This document shows, piece after piece, positions 1-7,160 of a stretch of DNA of 7,216 bases (positions are counted from its first letter, which is position 1; every line of letters starts with the position of its first letter). The DNA is taken from the NCBI GenBank assembly GCA_913009765.1, contig CAJVYT010000218.1, positions 1 to 7,216 on the forward strand, given 5' to 3'. Under the pieces are notes generated by a model. It saw only the letters and a list, made by a program, of their open reading frames with translations. It was not told the DNA's origin and ran no database searches. The position numbers and the translations under genes are program-made. This DNA is from an uncultured candidate division Zixibacteria bacterium. Its GTDB lineage: Bacteria; Zixibacteria; MSB-5A5; GN15; FEB-12.

Positions 1-36
1 TCTACACTCTTTCCCTACACGACGCTCTTCCGATCT
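1..36 (+). other. Illumina TruSeq universal (P5-side) adapter, artefact
   Basis: These 36 bases match the 3' end of the TruSeq universal adapter, finishing in the familiar GACGCTCTTCCGATCT. They are sequencing-library DNA, not genome. The orientation (adapter pointing into the insert) is what untrimmed read-through of short fragments leaves at a contig end. The menE frame on the minus strand runs through all twelve codons as RSEERRVGKECR, a known adapter-derived peptide. Genomic sequence starts at base 37. Confidence 0.98.
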
Positions 37-939
37 AGGTATTTCAGCATTGAGATATCTTTTACATAGCACCTCTCCTTTTACAAGTATTTCATTGTCG
101 GAAGCTATCTTAATTTTTCTATATTTTATAACCTTGCCTGATGTGAGAAGTTCCTCCTGTGATGCACTCGGTAAAGTAGTAGTAACCTGTGAAGACATCT
201 CCGACATACCGTATGTTTTATATATAAGAATATTTAACCCAACAGCTTTTATGATTAAATCATCAGTAACCATTCCCCCGCCTACAAGAACTGCTTTAAG
301 AGATTTTAGTTTTCCAGAATAATGTAACATTCTTCTCAGTTGAGTTGAGACGACAGAAACATGGGTGATTTTACGAGATTCAATTGTATCTTCTAAAGAA
401 ATTGATTTATTATAATCTACTAAGGTTCCACCTGAAAGAAGAACCCGAAAAACAATAGAGAGTCCACCGATATGGTGAAGCGGTAAAGACAAAAGCCATC
501 TGTCGTTTATGTGAACCGGTATATTTTCATTGGAACCTAATGCGGAATAGTAATGATTGCCGTATGTATGCAAAACTGCTTTGGGAATAGACGATGACCC
601 TGATGTAAATATAATAGTAGCATCTTCTGAAGTTAAAAATTCATTGTCTTGTATGGAATTAAATAATTTTTCAACTTTTTCTTTTGGAGTTTGCTTAGAA
701 AACAGAACCGGAACAGCACTGTTATATATAATAGCAAAAAATGTTATGAGTGACTCAAGAGAACTGTCTATGAGAAATACTGTTTTTTCGTTTTTTGTAT
801 ACAATAATTCATTTTGACATGCTGCCTGTTTTATTTTTTGATAGAATTGCTTATATGAGATATTAATATTTTCATTTGTATAGAATATTTCATCTTTATA
901 TTTTTCAAATGATTCCCAAACAAACTTACTTGTTATCAA
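37..939 (-). CDS. menE: o-Succinylbenzoate-CoA ligase MenE, 3' partial (C-terminus cut by adapter)
   Basis: MenE is an ANL-superfamily adenylating enzyme that activates o-succinylbenzoate with ATP and CoA to OSB-CoA in the cytosol. Translating the minus strand from a TTG at 937-939 gives 301 genuine residues before the left adapter. Visible landmarks are the P-loop TSGSSSIPKA (residues 112-121, Lys120), LHHIGG (154-159, typical of MenE), GGGM (220-223) and the adenylate motif YGMSE (243-247). The sequence stops after a 'DNEILVKG' stretch, just before the expected TGD/hinge region. The C-terminal lid domain with the catalytic lysine is therefore missing because the contig ends, not because the gene is broken. 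The TTG start is well supported: an in-frame TAG lies at 943-945, GGAGG sits six bases upstream, and there is no in-frame ATG over at least the first 100 codons. The start overlaps the menC stop by 14 bases. The third P-loop glycine is replaced by serine, which is atypical. The function is secure from the motifs plus the operon. Confidence 0.94.
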
Positions 940-2005
940 GAACTACCTCCGTAAGTTTTGAGAAATCTAATTGTGAAATTATATCTATCGGTTTTGATAA
1001 ATCAATTTTTCCTTTTGTGATAGTAATCGGGTTAGGAATTAAATCATCTTCAAACCATGAAAGAGTATCGACCCCGATTGGAATCATTGAGTCTATAATC
1101 GCCCCCATTGATGCGAGTATATATGTTCCGATAGAAGTTTCAAACGATGAACTGATGACAGGTTGTATTCCTAAGGCAAATGCTTTTTTGGCAAACATCA
1201 TAGAGTTTGTATATCCTAAAAGTGTCGGCTTTAATACTATTGCCTTTAAAGCAAACAGATTGTTGAGCATTTCCGGATGGATTTCTACAAGCGATTCATC
1301 AAGTGCGATAGGCATTTTATCATGGTGATCATCAAAGTATTGCTGCACTAACTCAAATGACTTAAAAGGTTCTTCAATGTAATCTATATTGACAGATTTC
1401 AGTTGTTCATAAAAATCAAGTGCTGTTGTAATATCAAACGCACGATTGGCATCAAGACGAATCAAGGATTCATCACCTACAATTTCTCGTACTTTATGAA
1501 TTGCTGAAATTTCATCATGAAGATTTGATCTGCCAATTTTTATTTTGAAAGCTCTATACCCATCTTCATAGCGTTGTGCGGCACGTTTTACAATTTCAGT
1601 TTGATTTCCAGTTAAGAGTGCATTCACAGAAACTATTTGTTTCGCATTTGGGTTTAATAAATCAACTAATGTCAAATCTTTAGATTGAGCCGTTAATTGT
1701 AAAAATGCTGATTCAATGCCAAAACGTACCGATGGTGCATAGATTGATAACTGCTGTATAAGGTCAGACGGTATCGCTTTGCGGACAAATTTATTTTTAA
1801 ATAAAACAACTTCTTTGAGAACATCGGCAGGTGATTCTTGTGAAAAAAAAGGGAGCGGTGCAATTTCAGAAATTACTTTAATACCGTTGTCGGAAACTAT
1901 TTCTAAAATAAATCCTTCTCGATGAGAAATTTTGTGACCATGCAGTACTAATTCTTTTTTAAGAGGAAGTTTGTAAGAATATAATTGCAGAGAGTCAATA
2001 ATCAT
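926..2005 (-). CDS. menC: o-Succinylbenzoate synthase MenC (enolase superfamily)
   Basis: MenC dehydrates SHCHC to o-succinylbenzoate, the fourth step from chorismate, using a divalent metal. The protein has the enolase-superfamily layout: an N-terminal capping domain (about residues 1-100) followed by a TIM-like barrel. Numbered from the longer start at 2014, the catalytic pair is in FKIKIG (Lys157, Lys159). Metal ligands are in LDAN (Asp188), EEP (Glu214/215) and LDES (Asp239), and the second-side lysine is in VLKP (Lys262). That is the full OSBS set in the right order. Members of this superfamily can also be N-acylamino-acid racemases or dipeptide epimerases, but the men operon makes OSBS the clear choice. 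I prefer the ATG at 2003-2005, giving 359 aa. It forms an ATGA overlap with the menA stop, has a GGATGG-like ribosome site, and starts the protein at MIIDSLQLY like family members. The alternative ATG at 2012-2014 adds MGN (362 aa). The 3' end overlaps menE by 14 bases. Confidence 0.95.
   Translation of the reverse strand: MIIDSLQLYSYKLPLKKELVLHGHKISHREGFILEIVSDNGIKVISEIAPLPFFSQESPADVLKEVVLFKNKFVRKAIPSDLIQQLSIYAPSVRFGIESAFLQLTAQSKDLTLVDLLNPNAKQIVSVNALLTGNQTEIVKRAAQRYEDGYRAFKIKIGRSNLHDEISAIHKVREIVGDESLIRLDANRAFDITTALDFYEQLKSVNIDYIEEPFKSFELVQQYFDDHHDKMPIALDESLVEIHPEMLNNLFALKAIVLKPTLLGYTNSMMFAKKAFALGIQPVISSSFETSIGTYILASMGAIIDSMIPIGVDTLSWFEDDLIPNPITITKGKIDLSKPIDIISQLDFSKLTEVVLDNK
946..950 (-). 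promoter_or_regulatory. Shine-Dalgarno GGAGG that sets the menE TTG start
   Basis: Read on the minus strand, GGAGG lies within the last codons of menC. A six-base spacer separates it from the TTG at 937-939, which is ideal spacing. The menE frame has a TAG between the two (943-945), so no earlier in-frame start is possible. This site decides an otherwise easily missed non-ATG start. Confidence 0.85.
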
Positions 2006-2880
2006 ATTACCCATCCAATTGCAAACAGAAGCGAATAGAAAAATAGAAGTTTTCCGGTTTGTGCTAAAAGATTATTAAGTTCTTTGCCTGTTTGCTTGAA
2101 AATATTTTTTAGAACTATTAAAGACGGTATAATAACAATTGCCGGAAGCAGATGAAAAATATTATTTGATTGTAAATAAAAATAAACCGGAAGCAAAGCA
2201 CCGACAGCTACAAACAAAACAAACTGCGATTTTGAAAAGCTCTCACCAAATCGAACCGCTAAAGTTTTTTTACCGCTAATTCTGTCAGACTTTATATCTC
2301 TTAAATTATTTACAACCAAAATAGCAGAAGAAAAAAGACCGGGAGCAAAACCTGCAATTAAAACATTATTGTTAATTGTTAAAGTCTGTACATAATAAGT
2401 TCCGCCAACAGCGACCGGTCCGAAAAATATAAGTACAAACAGTTCACCAAATCCGATATATCCAATCGGATATTTTCCACCTGTATAAAGCACGCCAAAC
2501 AAGATAGAACTAAGCCCGATAACAACAATCGGCAGACCTCCTCGAAAGACAAGATAAATGCCGACAAGAAATGCCAGTGCAAATGCAATGATAGTCGCAT
2601 TCTTTACAGCATGAGGAGACATCAAACCGGACTGTGTTACTCTCGTAGGTCCCAGTCTGTCCTCACGGTCGGAGCCTTTTTTAAAATCAAAATAATCATT
2701 GGCAAGATTAGTTCCAATTTGAATAAACAAAGCTCCAAAAAGTGCTGCTAATGCTGATAACAAATGAAACGATTTATCAGCAAACGCCATTGCTGTTCCG
2801 ATAATAACCGGTGCAGCGGCAGCAGGTAAAGTTTTTGGACGACAGGCAAGCCAGTATATTTTAAGTTGTGAGTCAGGCAT
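2002..2880 (-). CDS. menA: 1,4-Dihydroxy-2-naphthoate polyprenyltransferase MenA (UbiA family)
   Basis: MenA joins a polyprenyl diphosphate to DHNA with loss of CO2, giving demethylmenaquinone. It is an integral inner-membrane protein. The 292 residues are strongly hydrophobic with about eight or nine membrane segments, as in the UbiA family. Both aspartate-rich prenyl-diphosphate/Mg motifs are present: NDYFDFKKGSD (residues 61-71) and NNLRDIKSD (191-199). The second is followed by GKKTLAVRFG, which is characteristic of MenA rather than UbiA. The N-terminal WLACRPKTLPAAAAP is also typical of the family. Length is normal (about 290-310 aa). The gene begins 17 bases after the menB stop without an obvious Shine-Dalgarno. 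Its TGA overlaps the preferred menC start as ATGA, suggesting translational coupling. It is complete with no sign of disruption. Confidence 0.96.
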   Translation of the reverse strand: MPDSQLKIYWLACRPKTLPAAAAPVIIGTAMAFADKSFHLLSALAALFGALFIQIGTNLANDYFDFKKGSDREDRLGPTRVTQSGLMSPHAVKNATIIAFALAFLVGIYLVFRGGLPIVVIGLSSILFGVLYTGGKYPIGYIGFGELFVLIFFGPVAVGGTYYVQTLTINNNVLIAGFAPGLFSSAILVVNNLRDIKSDRISGKKTLAVRFGESFSKSQFVLFVAVGALLPVYFYLQSNNIFHLLPAIVIIPSLIVLKNIFKQTGKELNNLLAQTGKLLFFYSLLFAIGWVI

Positions 2881-2897
2881 AGGAACTTAGAATTTTA

Positions 2898-3719
2898 TTA
2901 ACCTCGTTTAGGAAACTTTGAGAAATCAGGTTTACGTTTTTCAACAAAAGCATTGCGACCTTCCTGACCTTCTTCAGACATATAAAACAGCATGGTTGTA
3001 TTTCCTGCCAACTCCTGCAGACCAACTTGTCCGTCACAGTCGGCATTCATGGCAGCTTTGAGACATCGTATAGCAATCGGTGAATTAGCCAGTATTTCTT
3101 GGCACCACTTTATTGTTTCATCTTCAAGTTGTGCATACGGTACGACTGTATTTATAAGTCCCATATCAAGTGCTTGTTTGGCATCGTACTGACGGCATAA
3201 AAACCAAATTTCCCGTGCTTTTTTCTGTCCGACAATCCGAGCCATATAGCTTGAACCAAAGCCGCCGTCAAACGAACCGACTTTTGGACCGGTCTGACCA
3301 AAGACTGCATTGTCGGCAGCCACTGTAAGATCGCACATTAGGTGCAGCACATGACCGCCTCCGATAGCATATCCGGCAACCATCGCAATAACGGGTTTCG
3401 GGCAGGTTCGTATATCACGCTGAAAATCCAACACATTCAAATGTTCGGTACCATCGGAATCCTGATAGCCGGCATCGCCGCGAATTGTTTGGTCGCCTCC
3501 TGAACAGAACGCTTTTTCTCCTTCACCGGTTAAAATAATCACACCGATTGTTTTATCAGACCTTGCATCGGCAAGTGCTGTTATCATTTCTTTGACAGTG
3601 AGTGGTCTGAATGCGTTTCTTTTTTCGGGACGGTTGATTGTGATTTTTGCAATACCGTCAAATTTGTCATATTTTATATCTGTATAATCGCCTGCTTTAT
3701 TCCATTTTATTTTAGCCAT
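2898..3719 (-). CDS. menB: 1,4-Dihydroxy-2-naphthoyl-CoA synthase MenB, type I (bicarbonate-type)
   Basis: MenB closes the second ring by an intramolecular Claisen condensation of OSB-CoA to DHNA-CoA. It belongs to the crotonase superfamily and is cytosolic, usually a hexamer. The 273-residue protein closely resembles the Escherichia coli enzyme as I remember it. Oxyanion-hole segments are FCSGGD (71-76) and GYAIGGGH (116-123). Active-site residues by alignment are Tyr85, Ser149, Asp151 and Tyr246 (E. coli Tyr97, Ser161, Asp163, Tyr258, a constant offset of 12). [12 protein letters not shown] (142-153) carries glycine at position 144, equivalent to E. coli Gly156. This marks type I enzymes, which use bound bicarbonate as catalytic base; type II enzymes have aspartate here. 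The C-terminus [13 protein letters not shown] is also classic. The start ATG follows a GAGGAG ribosome site, and the gene lies 11 bases after menH. It is visibly more GC-rich than its neighbours, probably reflecting strong conservation. Confidence 0.98.
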   Translation of the reverse strand: MAKIKWNKAGDYTDIKYDKFDGIAKITINRPEKRNAFRPLTVKEMITALADARSDKTIGVIILTGEGEKAFCSGGDQTIRGDAGYQDSDGTEHLNVLDFQRDIRTCPKPVIAMVAGYAIGGGHVLHLMCDLTVAADNAVFGQTGPKVGSFDGGFGSSYMARIVGQKKAREIWFLCRQYDAKQALDMGLINTVVPYAQLEDETIKWCQEILANSPIAIRCLKAAMNADCDGQVGLQELAGNTTMLFYMSEEGQEGRNAFVEKRKPDFSKFPKRG

Positions 3720-3722
3720 CTG

Positions 3723-3728
3723 CTCCTC
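3723..3728 (-). promoter_or_regulatory. Shine-Dalgarno GAGGAG for menB
   Basis: On the minus strand GAGGAG sits in the 11-base gap between the menH stop and the menB ATG, three bases before the start (five if only GAGG pairs). It supports the ATG at 3717-3719. With the menE site it shows that this organism uses Shine-Dalgarno signals at least for some genes, although menD, menH and menA have no clear one. Confidence 0.7.
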
Positions 3729-3730
3729 GT

Positions 3731-4516
3731 TTATTTCAAATAATTTTCTATCGTATTATAAAACAAATCTTCCTTTTCAAAATGCACATTATGAGAGACA
3801 TCGTCAATAATTTCATGTGAGAATTTTGGATGTTTCATGCAGATTTTTTGAGCTATTGCACTGTATTTTTTATCTAAACTTCCGGTAATAAGTAAAACAT
3901 CTGCTTTTATTTCATCAAGAGAATTCCACAATGACGGCATAACCCCTGTACCGCTATGCTTTAGTGAAAGGGTTAATTGCTTAATATTATTTTTAGATTT
4001 AAGGGCAATCATTTTTAAAAAGGTATCAGACTTTTTATCAATAGAAGAAAACAAATCAAGGTTATACCAGTCTTGTAAAAATTGTTCCATCGGATGCATT
4101 TGCATTCTTTTTGAAAGCAGTAAATCTTTTTGCACTCTTTCTTTTTTTTCCTGTTCGGTTTTTAGACCGGGAGATGATGACTCAATGACTGCTTTCCGAA
4201 AAGTCTTGGGATAATTAGTTAAAAGATAAAAGGCAATCCGCCCGCCCATAGAATAACCAAGCAAGTAAGGATTCTCTATCTTTTGATCTTTGAGAAACTC
4301 AACAATAGATTCTGATGTTTTTTCAATCGTATAATCAGATTCATTGTCCGATTTAGTTTCCCCATGCCCCGGCAAGTCTAAAGTAACACAGTAAAAATTT
4401 TCTTGTAATCTATTAGCCAAAGGCTCCCAGTCGGATGAATCTCCCATAAAACCATGCAGCATAAGAAGCGGCTGGTTTTGTGTATCCCCATACGTTTTGA
4501 AATGGAAATCTATCAT
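3731..4516 (-). CDS. menH: SHCHC synthase MenH (alpha/beta hydrolase fold)
   Basis: MenH eliminates pyruvate from SEPHCHC to give 2-succinyl-6-hydroxy-2,4-cyclohexadiene-1-carboxylate (SHCHC), the step after MenD. The 261-residue protein is an alpha/beta hydrolase. [10 protein letters not shown] (21-30) forms the oxyanion-hole region. The nucleophile elbow GYSMGGR (87-93) holds Ser89 and the substrate-binding Arg93. The acid is Asp215 in TGSLDKKY, and the base is His242 in SHNVHFE, matching the E. coli S-D-H triad and its HNxH context. LDLPGHG (47-53) is also typical. Many alpha/beta hydrolases are mislabelled, but GYSMGGR plus HNxH and a position directly behind menD make MenH secure. Earlier literature called such proteins a thioesterase. 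The ATG lies four bases after the menD TGA, with no clear Shine-Dalgarno, so translation is probably coupled to menD. Length is normal and the gene is intact. Confidence 0.95.
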   Translation of the reverse strand: MIDFHFKTYGDTQNQPLLMLHGFMGDSSDWEPLANRLQENFYCVTLDLPGHGETKSDNESDYTIEKTSESIVEFLKDQKIENPYLLGYSMGGRIAFYLLTNYPKTFRKAVIESSSPGLKTEQEKKERVQKDLLLSKRMQMHPMEQFLQDWYNLDLFSSIDKKSDTFLKMIALKSKNNIKQLTLSLKHSGTGVMPSLWNSLDEIKADVLLITGSLDKKYSAIAQKICMKHPKFSHEIIDDVSHNVHFEKEDLFYNTIENYLK

Positions 4517-4520
4517 ACAA

Positions 4521-6245
4521 TCAAACCAACTTTTTTATTTTTCTTTCAATATTCTTCTGTTCTTCGAAAATTTCTGAATCTTGCAGGGCTATTTCAATAA
4601 TTGATGACTGCTTTAGCTTTTGAACTTTCATAAATATCTCTTTAAATTGTCCGGTGGAACTTATAAAATAATACGGCAAATCATATTGTGCGGCAGTAGA
4701 TTCAAAAATCATATTTTGCGGCGTGTCAAAATAGTCTGTAAAAATTTCTTTATCTTTTGCAATTGGCAAGTAAGAAAAAATTCTGCCGCCATTATTATTT
4801 AGAAGTACTAAAATAATCGGATGTTTTAATTTTTTCAGAAGTGCCAATGAATTAATGTCGTGCTGAAAAGCTAAATCACCTATCAAAAGGGTTCCTCTTT
4901 TCTTGGCACCGAGAGCAAAACCGACTGCCGATGCGATAGTACCATCGATACCGGACAGCCCTCTGTTTGCAATCACACGGTTGTTCTTATCTGATATATC
5001 AGCAAACATTTCAAGCAAACGAACCGACAAAGAGTTTGCCGAATAGATAAAACTGTTTTTGTGTACTAACTGTGAAAGTTGCCTTGCTATTGCAATTTCT
5101 GTAAATTTATAATCGTACTCTGAAATCAGACATTTCACTTTCTCGTTACATTTTGTTACATACTTGAGAAATTGTGATTTAAATGGCTGGATATCTTCAG
5201 AAAGTTGCTGTAAAAGTTTTTCTATCGACCCTACTTTGCTTTCAGTCATTTTGTGATGAGGATTGTAGGCATGCAATGAATTATGCAGGACAAGATAGTT
5301 CTCTATGTTTGATTTTTCAATAAACTGAAGCAGACGTTTTGAAACAATGTTTCCTCCGACATGAATTACTTGATATTGCTTATTTGTTTGAAGCATGTTT
5401 GTTGACAAAATTTGATCATAATATGAAATTAAATTTTCAGATTTATTTGACAGTCTCAGACCGGAACGAATATCAGGAAAAATTGGTAAGTTATTTTTTT
5501 CAGCAAAGCGTACTACTGCCTGTGCTTCTTTATTTGTTCGTAATGCTCCCGCTATTAAAATAGTCGGAAGATTCTTATCAAATGTAGAGCTATAAGACAG
5601 AATGTTTTTTTTAGGTTTTATTTTCAGAAATGGTTTATCTGAGTCAATCCAATCTTGAACAACAGATGCGTATTTGCTATAATCTTTTTTTGTTTTTTTG
5701 AATACAAGCGGTTCTCTAAACATACAATTTATATGAACAACTCCCGATGGATACGAAGTTGTACTTTGTACAAGCTTACTTACATGAAAAAGAATATCTT
5801 CTAAAGAAATGTTTTTATCGGGCGGAGCAATATTATAAAAATCTTTTACCTGCTCGCCGAACATTTCCTGTTGATTACACGTTTGGTTTGCCAACACATT
5901 GTGCAGCTCCGGCGGACGGTCAGATGTTATAACAATCATCGGAACCGAATCTGCAGAAGACTCACAAACAGCAGGAAAATAATTAGCACCTGCTGAACCG
6001 GAAGTACAAATCAACACCCCCGGTTTACCGGTTCCCCGGGAATAACCTAAGGCGGCAAATGCTGCACCCCGTTCATCAAAATGAATATGTTTTGTAAGTT
6101 TGTTATTATATGCGACCGATGATGTTAATGGTGTTGAGCGTGAACCGGGGGAGATAAAAAAATTATCTATCTTGTTTCGGTATAGTTCTTCTATGAGGAT
6201 GTTTACAACAAGTTCATTAAATGATGATGCTTTTGTAAGGTTCAT
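4521..6245 (-). CDS. menD: SEPHCHC synthase MenD (thiamine-diphosphate enzyme)
   Basis: MenD adds a succinyl-semialdehyde unit from 2-oxoglutarate to isochorismate in a Stetter-like reaction, releasing CO2. It commits isochorismate to menaquinone. The 574 residues show the three-domain ThDP fold. The Pyr domain has ISPGSRSTPL (31-40), catalytic Glu58 in DERGAAF, TSGSAGANYFPAV (81-93) and TSDRPPEL (108-115, Arg110). A divergent middle domain spans about 200-370. The PP domain has SANSLSVRL (402-410), NRGLSGIDG (427-435), the Mg/ThDP motif GDLAFQHDIN (456-465, Asp457) and NNNGGRIF (483-490, Asn484). Aligned to E. coli MenD these active-site residues are conserved. The ATG shares a 4-base ATGA with the menF stop, so the two are likely coupled. 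Length is close to the family norm (about 550-600). Nothing appears broken. Confidence 0.97.
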   Translation of the reverse strand: MNLTKASSFNELVVNILIEELYRNKIDNFFISPGSRSTPLTSSVAYNNKLTKHIHFDERGAAFAALGYSRGTGKPGVLICTSGSAGANYFPAVCESSADSVPMIVITSDRPPELHNVLANQTCNQQEMFGEQVKDFYNIAPPDKNISLEDILFHVSKLVQSTTSYPSGVVHINCMFREPLVFKKTKKDYSKYASVVQDWIDSDKPFLKIKPKKNILSYSSTFDKNLPTILIAGALRTNKEAQAVVRFAEKNNLPIFPDIRSGLRLSNKSENLISYYDQILSTNMLQTNKQYQVIHVGGNIVSKRLLQFIEKSNIENYLVLHNSLHAYNPHHKMTESKVGSIEKLLQQLSEDIQPFKSQFLKYVTKCNEKVKCLISEYDYKFTEIAIARQLSQLVHKNSFIYSANSLSVRLLEMFADISDKNNRVIANRGLSGIDGTIASAVGFALGAKKRGTLLIGDLAFQHDINSLALLKKLKHPIILVLLNNNGGRIFSYLPIAKDKEIFTDYFDTPQNMIFESTAAQYDLPYYFISSTGQFKEIFMKVQKLKQSSIIEIALQDSEIFEEQKNIERKIKKLV

Positions 6246-7160
6246 GAGTTTAGAATTTTTAAGAAATTGGAAATCTTGTTTTCGATTTCATCCCATTCAC
6301 TTTCAGGAATGGAACCGTCGATAATTCCGGCACCCGAATATAGTGTCATTTTATTTTTATCAATTAAACCGGAACGAATAGCAACAGCAAACTCTGACGT
6401 ATCTTTACTTATCCATCCTATTGGAGCAGCGTACCATCCTCTGTCAAACTGTTCTAAATCAGCAATATATTCTAAAATATTTTTCTTTGGATATCCCCCG
6501 ACAGCAGCAGTCGGATGTAAACTGTTCACTAAATCAAAATCTGTTACAGAATCATGTAGTGAAAATTTGAACCGTTTTATAAGATGCTGTACTTTGGCAA
6601 GCTGAATCAAAAGTACATTACCACCATTCTGTTCTTCTTTTCCTTTTACATATTCAGCAAGAGCTTCTAAGATTGATTCTATTACATAGTGATGTTCTTT
6701 TATATCTTTTTGACTTTGAAGCAGTTCATCGGCAAGCGACCTGTCATGCCGTTCATCATCACCTCTGCTTCTAGTTCCGGCGACAGCCTCGCACTTGAGA
6801 TTGTTATGGTTGCGATAGTAGAGTCTTTCTGGAGTTGCACCTAAAAATGCATTTGTTTCACTGAGCTGAAAGCAAAAATGAAAACAGTTTGATGTATTTT
6901 CAAGTAAACTATGCATAATAAAATCCGGTCGAATGTTTTCTTTAAAAGTAAGCTCTGTTTTTCGAGCAAGAACTATTTTTTCATACCTGCCTTCAATCAT
7001 TGCTGTTAAGACAGAATTAACTCGTGACATCCATTTCTCTTGATCGGGAAAGTCGGTACGATTAACCATTTCGTTTGTATACTCAGACAGCAATTCATTC
7101 GAAAAATCTAATTGAGCCAGTTGCTCAAAAATAAGTTCCTGATTTTCTTTATCATAGAAG
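6242..7160 (-). CDS. menF: Isochorismate synthase MenF, 5' partial (N-terminus cut by adapter)
   Basis: MenF isomerises chorismate to isochorismate with Mg, the entry step of the pathway. About 305 genuine residues remain, covering most of the chorismate-binding domain. An open frame continues to a GTG at 7175-7177, but its first residues, MCSSDL, are encoded by the P7 adapter, so that start is false. Real coding begins with the phenylalanine codon at 7157-7159. Counting from the false start, the catalytic base is Lys67 in EKIVLAR. The general acid is Glu117 in GATPERL, and the 50-residue spacing equals that of E. coli Lys190/Glu240. Further motifs are EAVAGTRSRG (130-139), LHPTAAVGGYP (220-230), GWYAAPIGWIS (247-257), AIRSGLI (266-272) and the metal-binding PESEWDEIENK (291-301). 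Roughly 50-120 N-terminal residues are missing compared with usual lengths. EntC- or DhbC-type siderophore enzymes share the fold, but the overlap with menD fixes the role as MenF. The TGA overlaps the menD ATG. Confidence 0.95.

Noticed and set aside
50..817. Two plus-strand open frames (50-322 and 557-817) that could be taken as small genes
   Set aside because: They are antisense to menE, which is easy to overlook because it starts with TTG and has no stop within the window. The MenE translation explains the region.
876..1328. 150-codon open frame on the plus strand
   Set aside because: It lies wholly opposite menC and the start of menE, whose translations carry clear family motifs. Its own translation has no recognisable motif; it is an antisense shadow.
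2379..2600. 73-codon minus-strand frame inside menA
   Set aside because: Alternative frame of menA, whose own frame encodes a full UbiA-family protein with both aspartate motifs.
3731..4516. menH as a generic esterase/lipase or as the DHNA-CoA thioesterase
   Set aside because: GYSMGGR, the HNxH histidine context and the position directly after menD fit SHCHC synthase; the thioesterase role was an older assignment for MenH.
6100..6605. Plus-strand open frames opposite menD/menF
   Set aside because: Antisense to highly conserved MenD N-terminal and MenF C-terminal motifs, with no supporting ribosome site or domain.
37..7160. A new or undescribed biological system, mobile element, CRISPR array, RNA gene or riboswitch
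   Set aside because: All genomic bases are used by known men genes with gaps of at most 17 bases, which leaves no room for hidden elements. I saw no direct or inverted repeats of note.
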